A DNA stretch of 64,000 nucleotides from Inonotus obliquus (taxonomy: Eukaryota > Basidiomycota > Agaricomycetes > Hymenochaetales > Hymenochaetaceae): the NCBI GenBank assembly GCA_032164295.1, contig JAJHTX010000003.1:1984001-2048000 (forward strand). The letters are read 5' to 3'. Numbering within the stretch: position 1 is the first letter of the stretch; every line of letters starts with the position of its first letter. The notes under the pieces are model-generated. The model ran no database searches, was not told where the DNA came from, and worked only from the letters and a program-made list of their open reading frames with translations. Of the stretch, positions 1 through 13,619 are shown in pieces. The translations under genes and the position numbers were made by a program.

Positions 1-3000
1 AAGCTTGGGCACTACCAGAAGAAATCTCTTCCCAAAGCGACACCGCATCCGAGGCAGATCCTCTTGCGCTAACGTCAGCACGATAATTTTCAGAAGGCAC
101 AACAGATGTTGCAATCGTTGTGGCAGTCCTCATCGTACCAAACTGCGTTGAAGCACGATCGCCACCTGACGAATCTCTCGGACGACTGGCCGCAAGCAAA
201 GACGAAGGAGCAGTGCTCTGGGTCGTTTGCGTTGCTTCACTAGTCACAGAAACACGTCCAGGAATCGGTACCGGTGACGATGCAGCTGGCTTCGGAGGCA
301 CGGAGGGAGCTAGAGAAGGGGTGCTGCGATGCTTGCTGTCAGCGTCATAGAATTGCTCCGCATCGTCCTCGTCTGAATCATACTCAGAATCAGTCGCAAT
401 GGCCGACTCATTTTCAGGTTTTTGGGGCGGCGACTTGGTTCGCTCCGGCTGCATTTCAGTGTTTGCCGACGCACCAGAACCAGGTCTAGAACCAACCCCC
501 GACTTTTGACTCTGAGCCTCCTTACTCTTAACCTTTGGATGCTTTCCTGACGTGCTCCCCGCTTTGCTGGAGTCTGCCCGCTCAGGAGACACCGTTCCCG
601 AACCAGTGTCTTCACCCATGACTGTTGAGAGCGCAGGGCTCGGCGGACTCCAACGCTTTTGCTTCCTCTGAATACCCGGACTACCGCCAAAAACAGGTGG
701 AGATGCAGAACGCTGCAGTGTTGAAAGATTCGGCGTCGATGACGAAGCACCCTTCGCGCGAGTGCCGTACGGACTATTCGTCGGAAGTTTCCCGTCCTTC
801 GCTTGCCCACCTCCACCCAACAAAATTTTCCGAGCTACGCGTTCCGCTGCCGCATCTTCTCCAGCACGAGCTACAAGGGCAACAATGGCGCGTGCAACGC
901 GGAAGAGCGCATCCGGCGTCGACTTGATAAGATCATCCCGTTCAAATAATTCGGAAGGAGGTATACTAAATGGTCCCGCAGCAGCAGCGAGAAATTTCGT
1001 TGCATTCGCGGACGACTTGAACCCATCTTCATAAGGATCAATGCGGGTGATTGTGCCCGGACGCAGTTTATTCGCAAGTCTGCAAAAACATAAATATCCA
1101 AAACCAGAAGGGAATTTTATGGAGATACGCACTGGCAAAGAACATATCCATCTCTGACCGCTTCAGCAAACACCCGCCTCTCTCGTTCTTCACCTGCAGT
1201 GCTCACACCTCCCTGTACTGCTCCAGCGCCTACAAGACTAGCCGCACTTCCTCCATACGGACCACCAAGTCTGACGCGTTCAGCGCGTGCGAGCAATCTG
1301 AGACGCGCCTCGCATTCATCCCATACCTCTGCCGTCCAACTTTCCTGTGCGAGCGTAGGTGCAGACAAGCTACTAGGAAACAACGACTGTAAAGGCGAAC
1401 TAGGTTGTGAAGATGATGTCGGTGACGAAGGCGACCGAGGAAGCGCTCGCGGACGCGGACCATTAAGCTCACGCAACAGAAGCGACGCAGCATGCCGAAT
1501 AATGTCCCTATGTCCTGGAGGCAGTGGCGATGCAGGTGATGGTGCTCGTCGACCAACTCCGGCACCGGCTCCCGATTGGGACGGAGATCGCGAGCGGCCC
1601 GCTTCAGCACGTGAAAGCACGAGGGACGACGCGCTTGCAGACGCGCGTGAGCGCGTTTGTGCCTGTTGCTTTTCCTTTTCCCGCTCGACCGATCGCGCCC
1701 GCGCCGACTCTGCCTTGGAGCGTGAGCTACTCGTGGCTGCCGCGTGGGAAGGCATTCCCGTGGGTGTCGAACAACCCGTCCCACTCCCATTAGTAACAGT
1801 CGTCACACTTCCCATAGACGGTCGTCTCCGCTCGGGTCGCTCTGGCGGTTTATCTTTTTCAGCAATGCTTGAAGATGACGAAAGGGACGATGGCTCCATG
1901 GGCAAGCTCGTTGTACTCGCGCTGCGAATTCCTGATCCGGCTGGAACTACCATGGCAGTGCGCAGTCGCATCCTACTCGCAGCGTTTAAACCTGCGCTGG
2001 GACTCAATGGCGGTCGCGAAGGTCGCGAAGGTGTCGGAGAAACATTCCGTGGTGTTTGTGCCTGAGAAGCGTTAGACGTCGGTGTGCTGGGTAAAGGATT
2101 TGTGACCGAACGATTGAGTGTATGCGGGGAAGAGGAGGCGCTTGAGCTCGTTCCGACAGAGGAAGTAGTTGCCTGAATAGGTGCCGGATGCGGCCGAGTG
2201 CGCGGAGAGGCTGGTTGAGGAGCGTGAAAGGACGATGGCGCGGTGGAAGGAATAGAAGCAGCATTATTCGATGACGTAGGAGAAACAGGAGTCGTGGGCG
2301 AAGACAATGAAGGAGAAGAGGGTGATGTTAGCTTAATGCGCGAGCGGGATTCAGAAGGGGATATACGAGGTGGTGGAGCAGGGGAGGGCGTTGAACGCTT
2401 TCGAGGGGGCGGTGGTGGAGGTGACGAAGCGCGTACAGTCTCTTTTTCTTTCTCGCGGTCCCTATCTTGGTCGCGGGTTCGCGTGGTCGATGTCGAAGTT
2501 GTAGAAGTCGAAACGTCAACTGCTGATGTGGAAACCGACAGAGTCGAAGTAAGTGAGGGAGCAAGAAACGACCACGCGGACCTCGTACGCGTGCGTGTTG
2601 TCGGGGGTTCCTCCTTCTCTTTGCTGTCCCTGTCTCTGTCTCTATCTTTAGCCGACTTGTCGCGCTCCTTGCGCAGCTTCGTCGGTCCTGATATCGACAC
2701 TGTTAGAGGCGGAGAAGGAGACGACGACGAAGCATGCACGGCGGCAGAGGAGGTAGTTTCAGGTCTAGCGGCCTCTCTACTCGAATGCCTCCGCAAACCA
2801 ACCTTGCTCTCGAGTTTCCGAAGCCCACCACTGACTCCGACGCTGAATCGGGATGTATGCGTGGAAGACGCGCGTTCGGTGGCAGCCAGCCTTTCCCGTT
2901 CCCGTTCCCTCTCCTCCGAGACACGCCGCCGCTCGCGTTCTCGCTCACGGTCGCGACTTTTCTCGACACCGACAAAGTCGACCGAGGTACGGTGCTTATC

Positions 3001-3399
3001 CTTGGACGTAGGTGGCATACTTGTAGACATGTTCGTTGCCGCTGCCACCGCCGCCGTCGACGTTGACGACGTTGGTGGGTGGTGGGGAGCCGAAGAAGGA
3101 TGTGGAGACGGAGGAGGTTTAGTCTCGCTGCTGGTAGAAATATTATGTTTGGCGATGCGCGAAGCCGGGTTCGGTGATGAGGTCGTGAGGAGTGAGTTGG
3201 GCTCTCTGCGCGATCTGGAGCCGGCAGTGGCAGCAGCTCTGATAGTGTGCTCAAGGGAAGTACGCAGACGACGAAAGGTCTTGTTCTGAGCTTGAGAGGG
3301 GTGAAGAGGAGACGAGGAGGAACTGGGGCCTGCACCAGGGGATGAGGGAGGAAGAGAATGAGATAGAGAGATTGAGACTGGTGGAGGGGAGACAGCCAT
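1..3399 (-). CDS. Calponin-homology (CH) domain protein, C-terminus beyond window edge
   Basis: Two coding segments are visible. The first runs from the ATG at 3399 to 1133. A 53 nt GT-AG intron (1132-1080) follows, and the second segment runs from 1079 off the left edge with no stop. The first ~620 residues are low-complexity: Ser/Pro-rich with a charged Arg/Glu tract (RERERERRRVSEERERER). A CH-type domain follows. Splicing restores the hallmark VFAEAVRDGYVLCQ-LANKLRPGTITRID, a typical CH pattern (LCxLxNKLxPG). After it come FKSSANATKFLAAA and a second Ser/Pro-rich acidic tail. CH domains bind actin or act as adaptors in signalling proteins; the role here is not established. The frame stays open upstream to 3564 with a hydrophobic stretch, so a longer start is possible. 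I prefer 3399 because the upstream part reads like 5' leader. A RhoGEF-type partner domain could lie beyond the edge, but none is visible. Confidence 0.8.
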
Positions 3400-6300
3400 G
3401 AGTGTGAGCTGTAGACGAGCTAGGAAAGAGAATAAGATGATGATGGCGATGATAAGTGTGATGTTAAGGATACAAGATGTATTGGAAGAAAACGAGTCAT
3501 CTAATATCACTATCGTACGGAGTAGGCGGGGACGGAAGACGCGCGTGAGGAGAAGGTGGGCCAAGTTATATTATATGATTAACTAAGGACAGACGGCGGG
3601 AGAAGGGTAGTGGGATGGGTAAAGGGAGGTAACATAAGAAATAAGAGTGGATGCTGATCACCGCTCTACATTCGTGCATGTGCATCTCCCTCGGCATAGA
3701 TTCAAGCGGCGGCGTTGTTGACCACGTTCGACGTCGACGGCTGACAGACCACACACTTATTTGGTGAGCTGAGGTATAGTATTACAGTGAGATGACTCTC
3801 CGGGGGGCTACCTAGTATGCCGCGGCAAGTTTCCCATAGCGAAGTGTAGAGGCATCCCCACGTGTCTCCTGAAGCTATTCCCTTTCCGTACCCTATCCCG
3901 GTCATCACAGTAAAGGCATCCCCGTGACATATGACGTATTTTCATCATCATCGACGAGTATCGGCATGGATCCCGGCATATTGCCACAATCAGCGTCCTT
4001 CCCTTTCCCTCTTCTTTCTATCCCGGAATCCGACTCTGCGTGTCACCACCGACGGCGAACACTAACCCAACCTACTTTCCGCAATCAGCCGCCATCCTCA
4101 TCCTTATGTCTTTCTACCGCAGATCAAAGCTCTCTCTCACACTCCCCCAAAGAAGCAAAAGAAGTACTTTAATTCCACACACAACTCCTTCTGGACCCAA
4201 CCAGTATCCGTAATCCTTAAAGAGTTTCCATTCTCCTCCAATGCAAGCTATCGCCGTGGACCTAGCATTCCAATCTTTATTCATTTCTTTATTCCGAATT
4301 CCGAAGAATAGAAGCGACGATACTTGGCGAACACTTCCTATTCTCGCTATTCGAATTACCTATTAGCCATCCACTTTCCCCATGGACTCCTTGTTTGTAT
4401 TGAAAGAATGACCAACTCGCCGGTCTCCGTGGACGTTCGACCCTGCCCTTTCAACTATTCTCTTAACGCCGTCTTCGCATGCTTTATGTCGGCGCATGCA
4501 ATAACGCCTATTAGTCGTACGAACACAAAAACTCAACCTGAATAAGAACAAGGAACAGAGCTATAAACCGAAATCGCCGGATTGACATGATTAATCCCCA
4601 CTGGGGCAGTACTGGGCACATGCATGTCCACACGGGCACACGATCAAGAAGTACTCGAACAAAGCAGGCGCAATGATCCATCCACAAAGGATGCGCGTGG
4701 GAATCACATGTTACATGCCACGCGAAGATGGTGGCGTGGCGTCTTTCAATCTTTCTTTCAACGTCTTCAACTTCAACATCTGCGCCGAATAGCGGTTACA
4801 ATACAATACAAGCATATGTCTATGCGAAGAGTGAAGAGTCTGTCTAACACTGGCAGGAAGTCTTGCTCCATATTTTAGGTAGCGATTTTACTCTACTTAT
4901 TCCTTTGAGCGTACGCTAAGTACTTCTCGTCGTTGAATTAACCGCCGCACCCACCCGTGTACATGTCTTCTGTCTTCTATCTTTCAGTATTTCGGATTTC
5001 CTTTAACCTGTATTTGACTTTCTTCCTTCGTACGAAGTACTAGCACGAGTGCTCTCGCTATCGATACTACATGATACTACCCTCATACTTGACATTCACA
5101 CTTATGCTAGTCGTGTTATTGTCTATGTACAGTAACTACCTGCATACCTGGCTGCTCATGTAGTTGCAAGTCCTTCAAGCTGACATCATCACTTCAATCA
5201 GTAATTAGTGATCAGTATCAATTAATCCTCAATCCCTCGTTCCCTCATGATTACCTTATTTCCATATTACCATAAACTCGCCCCGACTCACTACTCACTG
5301 CTCACTTAATCACTATTCACAATAGACAATATCTCCAAACCGCTGAAGCTCCTCTTCCTGGATAGGTCTGATTCGTCGTATTCAAATAATGTTCACCATT
5401 GACCCGTCGGATGACCCGTAATACAATACAATATTGCTCGAGCGAAGGAATTCTAAGTGTAGCGTGCATCTGAACGTCGAAGAATGAAGAATTAAGAACA
5501 GACCTCAAAAGTGTAATTCTCACAAACCTATCCTGTCCTCCCTATCCCAACCAATCCAAGAACCGCACACCACAGAGCACACACCACATAGCACACAGCA
5601 TCGGCCATAGATCGTGGCATCCTACCATCCTACCATCCCACTAGTCCTATAACGCAGTACACAAGAAGAACGAGTACAGCCTCACCTTAAAACCTCAACT
5701 TCAATCTCCCATCCCTCATCTCTCTTCTTCTATCTCTCTTCTTTCTGCTGAGACTTCTCTCTCTCTTCTCCCGAATCTCGTTTATCGTCTATCATCCCAG
5801 GCCGGCCATCACATCCCCTTCCCCTTCCCCGACTCACCCGACCAGACTCTAAACAAAGCATAATAACAATACCAAAGGCGATGCAAATCACTCAATCAGT
5901 CACTCGATCAAAGAATCAATCAGTCAGTCGGTCAATCAGTCAATCAAATTTATCAATCTTAGCCTATAGATACTATCCTATCCCATCCCATCCCATCCCA
6001 TTCTATCCTATCCTATCCATTCCATCCTATCCTATCCATTCTTTCCTACCCACACCTGCCGACTGCCGATTACGGATCAAACCGAAGAACCAAAGAGACA
6101 CAGACTCTTTGGCGCAGCGTACATTCTCGACTCGACAGAGACAGAGGCAGAGGCTATGCATTTCCCCATGTACACAATATCTTAAACCAAACATATATCA
6201 CAGCCAAAGAACAGCCAAAGAACGACTACACAATAAAGAAAGAAACAAATAAAATAAAATAAACTCAATCAATCCAAATTAGTACACGCCGATCCATCCT

Positions 6301-6660
6301 TCTCCCATCCCACTTCTCCTTCTCCTTCTCACTTCTCACTTCTCCAGCCTATCCTCTATTCGATTCACAACCCATATGTCAACCAAACGCAAGAAGTCTA
6401 AGGCCCTGAAACACCGAACAAGGCACGAACCTATCCCGAAAAAAAAAACAAGGCATATTTAGGAGCAAATAGCAAATAGCATTCCGGAGTCCACCAAGGT
6501 TCATCGAATATAGCCTCATCCCATACATACATATACTTATGTAATGTATTTACTCCCAACCAATTGAAAACCGCTAAGAATAGTTTCTCAGTCTTGGGTT
6601 GGGACTTCTAACACTCTTGGCTCACCCACACAATTCCATTCAAATCATTCATCCTCTATC
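3400..6660. other. Long intergenic stretch without a supportable gene
   Basis: No reading frame here has coding character: the open frames are short, of mixed strand and not joined by plausible introns. The stretch from ~4900 to 6660 is rich in A, C and T on the plus strand with pyrimidine runs. It holds simple-sequence DNA (listed separately). The first few hundred bases probably carry the promoter and 5' leader of the CH-domain gene transcribed leftwards from 3399. Confidence 0.5.
5881..6060. repeat. Microsatellite-like tract (CAAT/CAGT then TCCCA/TCCTA units)
   Basis: Short tandem units are visible by eye: imperfect CAATCAGT units around 5885-5950, then repeated ATCCC and ATCCT pentamers around 5970-6045. 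A 123-codon open frame passes through the tract only because the repeats lack stops, so it is not listed as a gene. Confidence 0.75.
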
Positions 6661-9100
6661 CATTCTCCATTCATCCCAATGCATTAGCACCGCCTCTGCC
6701 CAGCTCAACCGAGGCGGCCTTTCTTCGAATCTGCGCAGCAGTCAACGAGCACATGAAACAGCTTCCTCTTGAATTGGACGAGAACTTTGAACTCGAGAAC
6801 CCTTTCATTCGCGGAGTTCCCATGTCCGTCGAGTCTCGATTATAAGAATAAATATTCGCTTCGATTCCTGATAACACACCGCCTCGCCCTGGACCGTCCG
6901 TCAATGTTCTCCTCGCGCAAAATAGACAGCGGGAAAACTCGAGGACCCAGTTAACCCGCATCGAACGTGGAAAGGAAAGCTACGTTGGTGATAACCGTTC
7001 CATCGCGTACAGTCCTGAAACTCTATTCAATCAATTTGCAGAACGAAATGAAAACCCGCAAGTTCTCTAGAAGCACAACCCCGGAAGTAGTTCGGTTTCG
7101 ATGTGGTGTGATAGTCCCAGCTAGCACTTGCGATAGCGGAGTATCGCGATCAGAGGAAGCACAGTAGCAAGAACCAAGTCATGCATGCATGCAAACGCTG
7201 GTGGCGCAAAGGGACATCGATTTGCCAGCTTTGACACGGCCCTTCGACCGTGTCTTCGTATTACAGCCTCTTGAGGCGCAATAACTCCCCAACAGTCTTC
7301 TTGAGTTTGTGTCACGAATGGGAAGAAAGATGCCCGAAGAGTCCGGTGGGGCGGACTATAGCCAGTACAAAAATCGGACACTGTTTCGTATGCTTCGACG
7401 AAGGCCATTGAGTCTGTGGCGTTTTCAAAGGAGGATCCTTGCGAAAACGTTCATCTCGGTAGACATGTTACCGGTCTCCCGTATCCTGAAATGCACGATC
7501 GTACCTCCCGAGCTAGCGTTCCGGCGCAGATCAAAGGGTGGCACCTCCCATCTTTCGAAGATATGACTTTCTCTCCCGGATACCACGCCTGTTTAGCCGC
7601 TCACATAAGGTACTAGATCCCGACGGTCATACGAACAGCCACAAGCGGATCCTTCCATCTCCACCGGCATAACGTATTTTTCGTGTTCATCTTTCCTGTC
7701 TTGATCCGTTGCGAATGAAGGAAGACCCGAACAAGCCTACGGCGTACCCCACCTTTGCTTATCGCACTATTGCGTGCTATCACGGGGTTCACAGCTGCTA
7801 TTGATTCGGCTGTTTTGATGAAGTTTCAGAAGAGTGGAGATACACCCCTTTGATGAATCACGCGTGGGTCGATGGTGCTCCAGTAAGCTGGACGCTGGAA
7901 ATACCTAGGGTATCGTATCGCTCCGCAAAGATATACGATAAGCATAATACTCACCAGGATTGAAAATGACAATTGAGCTTCTGCACATAAATCGAACCTC
8001 ATGATGTGCTTCACATCGAGCGACATAACCAATTCAGCTAATCTGAGAAAAGAGCCCTATAGGTCAACAAAGTAGGGTCATGGCTTCAGTTCCATACGTC
8101 AATTCACTTCCTTCCTGAGGTGATGCTTCGCTAAATAGGGGCCCTGACCATGAATGAACCTCGAGGGTTACGGAAGATCCTAAAAAAACACAAGGGGCAA
8201 AGGTGTTTTGCACTTCCCCGAGTTTTTATCTTCTCGCGCACGTTCCAAGTCATTTGATCTTGTAAAGTATCGAACTGAGATACAAACTCTAACGTTGTGA
8301 GAGTAACGACTACTGGTGCTGAAGTTGTTCCGGTTATTATCAGCAGAGGTGAGGTGGCACTAGAACACATCTCACCGACTGATTAGGAGTAGAGATCATC
8401 GGCACATCCCAGCGGCCCTACGAAGCCGATGAACTCTCAGGCTTTGCTTCGAAAACCGAGCTTGATTAGATGGGAAGACACGTGGTTCACAGAAAATTGA
8501 AAGCAAATAGCAAGTTAAATAGCCTTTTGCATGCACATCTCGAAATTCTCCTTGGAAACGAGCATCTTTTCTCATTTACGTCTATTAGACGTGTCGAGTG
8601 AAGATTGAGGGTCATGATTGTACAAGAACATCAGTGCACGGGCTGTACACTGCCGGTTTCGACTCCTATACTTTTTCGCATGAGAAAGCCAAGTCAGCGT
8701 CAATAGAGATGGTGGGCGGTAACCAGCACAGTACAATACCGTCATGCTTCTGAGTCTAGGCGGTCAACCTGCTCCGAGGACGTGGACGACGACAAAAGAA
8801 ATCCCTGGCACGGCAATTCAGACACAGCATACGAATAAAACCGTGTGGAGGTGGGAGATTAACGGTAATCGGGGGCCTTGGAGATAGCACTGGGAAAATA
8901 ATAAAGCCGTTCTTCATATTTATCGATGCTCCTCGGCGAAACGAGTCTAGACTCGGCAGTTTAGGCAGGATCGGTGGGAGGTCGACGAAGTGGCATAAGA
9001 GAAAGAGCACCACGACCACGAACATGGAACGAACGAATTTCTTTCGGTAACACATGACCGTGGGCGATATCTCAATCACGCACGTGACCCGAACCTCAGA
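6661..9100 (-). other. Unresolved minus-strand frames; possible unknown or decayed gene
   Basis: Several short minus-strand frames lie in the same direction: 9079-8756, 8370-8131, 8032-7826, 7408-7121 and 6961-6671. The first reads like a membrane-anchor start: a basic stretch (YRKKFVRS) then a hydrophobic run (MFVVVVLFLLCHFV) and a Pro-rich stem. The 8032 frame has another hydrophobic segment (ILVSIMLIVYLCGAI). I could not join them with convincing introns into a known family and recognise no catalytic motif. This may be a poorly conserved membrane protein with many introns, a decayed gene, or chance frames. Confidence 0.2.
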
Positions 9101-9223
9101 GGCACGAACATGAGAAAATGTTGTCGCCTTGACTTGACGTCGACGACTTTCATCTCACCACAAGACCAACTTACAGTTTGCAAGTGGCCACATATTACCA
9201 GCGGGGCCGGGTATCTTTCAGTA

Positions 9224-12200
9224 ATGGTCACCTCTCGCAGCAAGAGTGCGGCAGAAGCAGCTGCGAATAAGCGAACAACACGTTCTGCAGCTGCAAGTGG
9301 CGTCGGTCCCAAAGTGCCCGACATTTCAACACAAATACAGCAAGAGAACAAAAGGAAACCTGCGACGAAGAAGGCCGCATCCTCCAAGCCACCTGACTCC
9401 TTTGGGAGCTCGGCGACGAAGTCTTCGACTAAGAGTAAGAAAAAGGGAACGGGGACGTACTGTACCTGCAAAGGCGAGGATGATGGTACACCGATGATAA
9501 AGTGTGAGGGTGGATGTCAGAACTGGTACGCGCGTCCACTATCTTGGAGGTTAAATATGGATGTTGCTCATGGTTCTACCAGGTATCATTTCCAATGTGT
9601 TGGATTAGACGAAGATGCCGCAGGTGAAGTTGGTATGTCTCTTACGCACTTGTGTCTGGCGGGCTTAGATTCTGACGATACTTTTATCTTCCAGAACGGT
9701 ATTTTTGCCCGGATTGCGAGTCGAAAACTGGCTTGAAAACAGTCAGTAAGTGTGAGTTTCTGTTGTACCTTTACTGGACCGTTATCATGTATCTTTATCG
9801 TTCGTATGTACCACGACATTCCATTTTCTCCACTGTGCATTGCAATTTGCGTCATCGATCTAAGCAATCACTGTGTATCAAGACGTGCTACATATCGTTG
9901 TTGAGGCTAGACAACTCCGCCCATTGGTTTGTCGTTCACGACCTAATGCAGGTCTGAATTGTGGCACAAAAGTGACTGTCATTTTATTTAGTATTACACA
10001 GTTGTCATACAAGTAGATATGCTGTTGCCGCTGCGATGCGCTGCGTCCTGTTATCCTATATTGTTCTGCAGAGTGTCATGGTACTTTCGAGCACGATGCA
10101 GTCAATAACAAATCATGGATGCAGAGATAAATCAGCCGCAAAGATCGGTGATATGCAGTGGCCATTTAGATCAGTTTCTGCTTTTTCTTAAAAATAGTTT
10201 TCCTTCCCTTGTATCAGATTCTCGACGCTGACTTCCTGCATTTTTAGTGGACTTCGAAGGACCAGATGCATTTGTCAAGCCAACTCCCGATCCACAGGCA
10301 GCCGCCACGAAAGAACGTAGTAAGACACCTGTAGTGGACATTGAAATGGTGGACAGTCCGGAAGAGACTGACGGCGCGGGCTCGGAGGATGACTATGTCG
10401 CAGTTCCTTCAAGCAAGAAGAGTAAGTCAGGCAAGGTGAGCCTTATCTCCGAGTTCTGCTACAGAGCGAGGACAGGAATCTTATATCATAAATAGCGAAC
10501 GACGCGTCAATACTCTGACTCTTCGGATGAAACCGAATCAGATGGCGACTATGATGAATCGGACGATAGACGCCAGCGGCGTGCATCGAAGAGTACTCGT
10601 CTGAAGCGTCTTAAGAAGGTATCTCAGTCTCCTGCGCCAGAAACGAGTGCGGCACCCAAGAGGCGCGCTTCTTCAGTGCAACAGCCTGCACCCAAGAGAT
10701 CCAAGACCACGGAGTCAGCACATGATGATGCAATTCGCAAGTATTGTTTGTCGAAATTGGAAGAATTTATTCGTCCAATGTTTGAGGAATATCGGGAAGC
10801 ACAAGCTAGTTCTCAATCCGAAGTCCAAGTAAAGGTGGAAGATAGCAATAAGATTGAAGAGGTCGCCGCCTCATCATCGACCGACGCCGACAAGAACGAA
10901 CTGGATCAGAAAGTCAAGACCTTTGTAATTGAACTAGAACGGTGTATGATGGACATGTACGCGGAACCTGACAAGACCGGAAAGCCAAATGCTGGTGGAA
11001 AGTACAAGTGAGTATATGATTACTTCACTGGAGAGGATTTGTTAACAAAGGTAAACTTAGAGAACGGTTTCGCATGCTGCAGTTCAACTTGCCAAAGCGA
11101 GATCGAGTTGGACTGCGTAAAGGGATTGCGTCGGGCCGGATAACGCCTACTCAGCTCAACATCATGTCCTCCACTGATCTTGCAGATGAGCACACAAAGC
11201 ACGAGATAGAACAAGCCGAGAAGGAAGCCCTTGAACATTCAATCTTACAGAGGGTTACCGCACCTCGTGCGAAGATCACTCACAAAGGCTTCGAGACGAT
11301 AGAGGACATATCGGGCCAACGTGCTGCTGATGCAGCGAGGGAGGAAGAAGAACAGCGGATGGAAATGGAGAAACGGGAACGAGAAAAACTTGCTCGGCTG
11401 CGTTCCCTCTCGCTACAACAAGCTTCTCCAACCACGACCACGGCACAATCACCATTGTCCGCGGCTTTCCCTAAACCAGTATCTCCAGTGACTTCTACTA
11501 ATTCCCAACAGCCACGGGGAGTGCCGTTACCAGCGCCCGCTCAAGGTCAACAAACTGCTCCCCCGGCCTCTCCAACATTGAGCAGACCGACCGTCAGGCC
11601 ACTCTTCATGCCATCCGTGAGCAGTGACTTCACAACATCGGAACAAGGTCTTAGTCTCGCCGATATCATCAATATGGATGATGATGAGTCTACGAAAGAT
11701 GCCCCTCCATCTAACCCACAGCAACGTATGGCTGCCCAAGTTAGCGCAGAAGTTGGGCCAAGTCCGTCTCCTGTTGTTACAACTCCGTCAGGACCATCTC
11801 CTTTCGCGCCTTCAAGACCCGCTGCTTCACCTCAGCGTTCCTCTTTTGATCTCAGCTCTCTGTGGACTGGCCAAAATAAGGAAGAAGCCGCCGGCGATAC
11901 TCCAAAGGACACCAGCGAAGCTTCCCCGTCCGAAGGCATGCAAGCACGGGAAAACCCAGTGGAATCTCAAGATGAACCCATGGACATGGATAGCAATGAT
12001 GACGACAATGAGCGTGCACTAGATGCCATACTGGAACAAACCGCCGAAGTACAACAGAACACTGGAGATCCTGTTCTTCAGCCCACAGACCTCGTCAACA
12101 ATTTGCCCGAAGTGTGGTCAGGACAGGTAAGGTAATTTTTGCTCCTCAAAATGTTATTCTCAACCGTTCTTCTCAGGTCACTATGCCAAGGGAGAATTTC

Positions 12201-13376
12201 GAGACGCTGGCGATTGACGTCTCCTGTAAGCAAATTGCTGGACGGATGCTGGAACCTTCGTCTGGTTATTGGCAGACTCTACTTCCTTCCTCACAAGCAC
12301 GCATTGATGGCCGCGTTCCCACTGCTCAATCAGCGAAATACCTTGTCTCAGTCAGGATGAACTCTTCCAAGGAACTAATAGTGGTCATCTTCAATCCGCG
12401 GACAGACGAAGTAATTCCGAAGTTCGATGAACTAATAGATTTCCTAGTAGGAAAAGAGTGAGTAGAACATAAACCTTATGTTTCATTCTACTAAGTTTAT
12501 TTGTCCCGTAGCCGGCATGCTCTATGTTTTCCCTGGGGTAGTCAGCCGAAACCTCATGCTCCTGGACGAGAACTCTACCTCATTCCTTTGTTGAAGGATC
12601 ATCCATTGCCAGAATTCCTTGAATTAATGGATGGGCATCGGCTTCCTCGAGAGAGGCCATCCAATGTCCTATTGGGAGCATTCATTCTAAACAAAGGGAA
12701 ACTCATGGCAACGCCGCCTTCTGCCGCACAAAATCCTCCCGCGACAATAACCCCCTTTCCTCCTATTCCTCAACAACTCCCCGCTGCTCCAAATGCCCTG
12801 AACGTTCAACTTCCTGCTCCAGCTGCCGTACCCTCAACCCAGCCCACCGTCGTTCCCACACCATCCACTAAGATCGATCAAGCGGCACTTGCAGCTGAGG
12901 TCGCGTCTTTGACGCCGGAACAGATTTCTCTCATGTTACAGCATCTATCTCAGACTGTCCCTCTGGCAACGTCCGTGGGAGTACCTTCACAAACTCCCCC
13001 AACCCAAGGGCCACTTCCTCCACCGGCAGCACCAGCATATCCCATCCAAGGAATGCCGCCGTTCCCGCCTCAATTCCCGCCACTCAATCAACAAGGCATG
13101 CAATCGCCACCGGGTCCATATTCCCCTCCTCGACAATATTCGCCTCCAGGACCACACAGTCAATACGGAGATCGTCCTTATGATGACCGAGATGACCGAA
13201 ATATGGAGTATGGGCGGGATAGCTATGCTGGACGCGCAGGTGCTTGGCGCGGGGGTGATCGAGGAAGACGAGGTCAAAGAGGCCGCGGAAAGCCTTTCCA
13301 TGACGACAGAAGTCCTCGTCCGCCGCCTCATGACGGAGGCCGGGGAGGTCGTGGTCGAGATGGTCCACCGCGATGA
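9224..13376 (+). CDS. BYE1: BYE1-like transcription elongation factor (PHD finger, TFIIS central domain, SPOC)
   Basis: Eight exons keep phase throughout: 9224-9525, 9583-9632, 9695-9745, 10248-10435, 10496-11007, 11061-12126, 12177-12457 and 12512-13376, giving about 1104 residues. A PHD finger (C4HC3) is spread over exons 1-3: YCTC, KCEGGC, WYHFQC, YFCPDC. A TFIIS middle domain spans exons 5-6 (KYKERFRMLQFNL, then SGRITPTQLNIMSSTDLAD). A SPOC domain starts near EVWSGQVTMPR and ends near NVLLGAFILNKGKL. The C-terminus is Pro-rich and ends in an RG/RGG tail. Yeast Bye1 has the same domain order, binds Pol II and H3K4me3, and tunes elongation. Start choice: the upstream in-frame ATG at 9110 adds an unremarkable leader, while 9224 begins MVTSRSKSAAEAA. 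Intron 3 is 502 nt against 49-62 nt for the others. Convergent with YVC1, 243 bp between stop codons. Confidence 0.93.
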
Positions 13377-13619
13377 TCGCGGCATCGATTAATTGTACAT
13401 CTCTTTTTTGTCTTTGCACGCTAAATCCCCTCTCATCTTGACGACCTTACGATTTTTCATCTATTCGTTCAACTATCGTGTATTAATAGCATTAGGATTC
13501 TACTAAATGATGATGATTACATATTCTCACTCTGAGTAACAAGGCATGAAATGAGAAGTGTAAGTACTTATAGAACATTTTAGAGACAGTGGAAAGTAAC
13601 ATATGGCACATACAAATTT

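Noticed and set aside
1199..2065. A 288-codon plus-strand open frame opposite the CH-domain gene
   Set aside because: Antisense shadow of the Ser/Pro-rich region; no family motif, and the minus-strand frame joins to a clear CH domain.
2243..3289. A 348-codon plus-strand open frame opposite the CH-domain gene
   Set aside because: It mirrors the low-complexity Ser/Arg/Glu-rich coding strand; its composition (Glu/Val/Arg/Ser runs) is what antisense of such repeats gives, and it has no motif.
3400..3564. In-frame N-terminal extension of the CH-domain protein with a hydrophobic stretch
   Set aside because: Not excluded, but it looks like leader sequence read by chance; the ATG at 3399 starts the compositionally consistent part.
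5881..6252. A 123-codon frame through the microsatellite
   Set aside because: Ser/Gln and Tyr/Pro/Ile repeats directly reflect the tandem DNA units.
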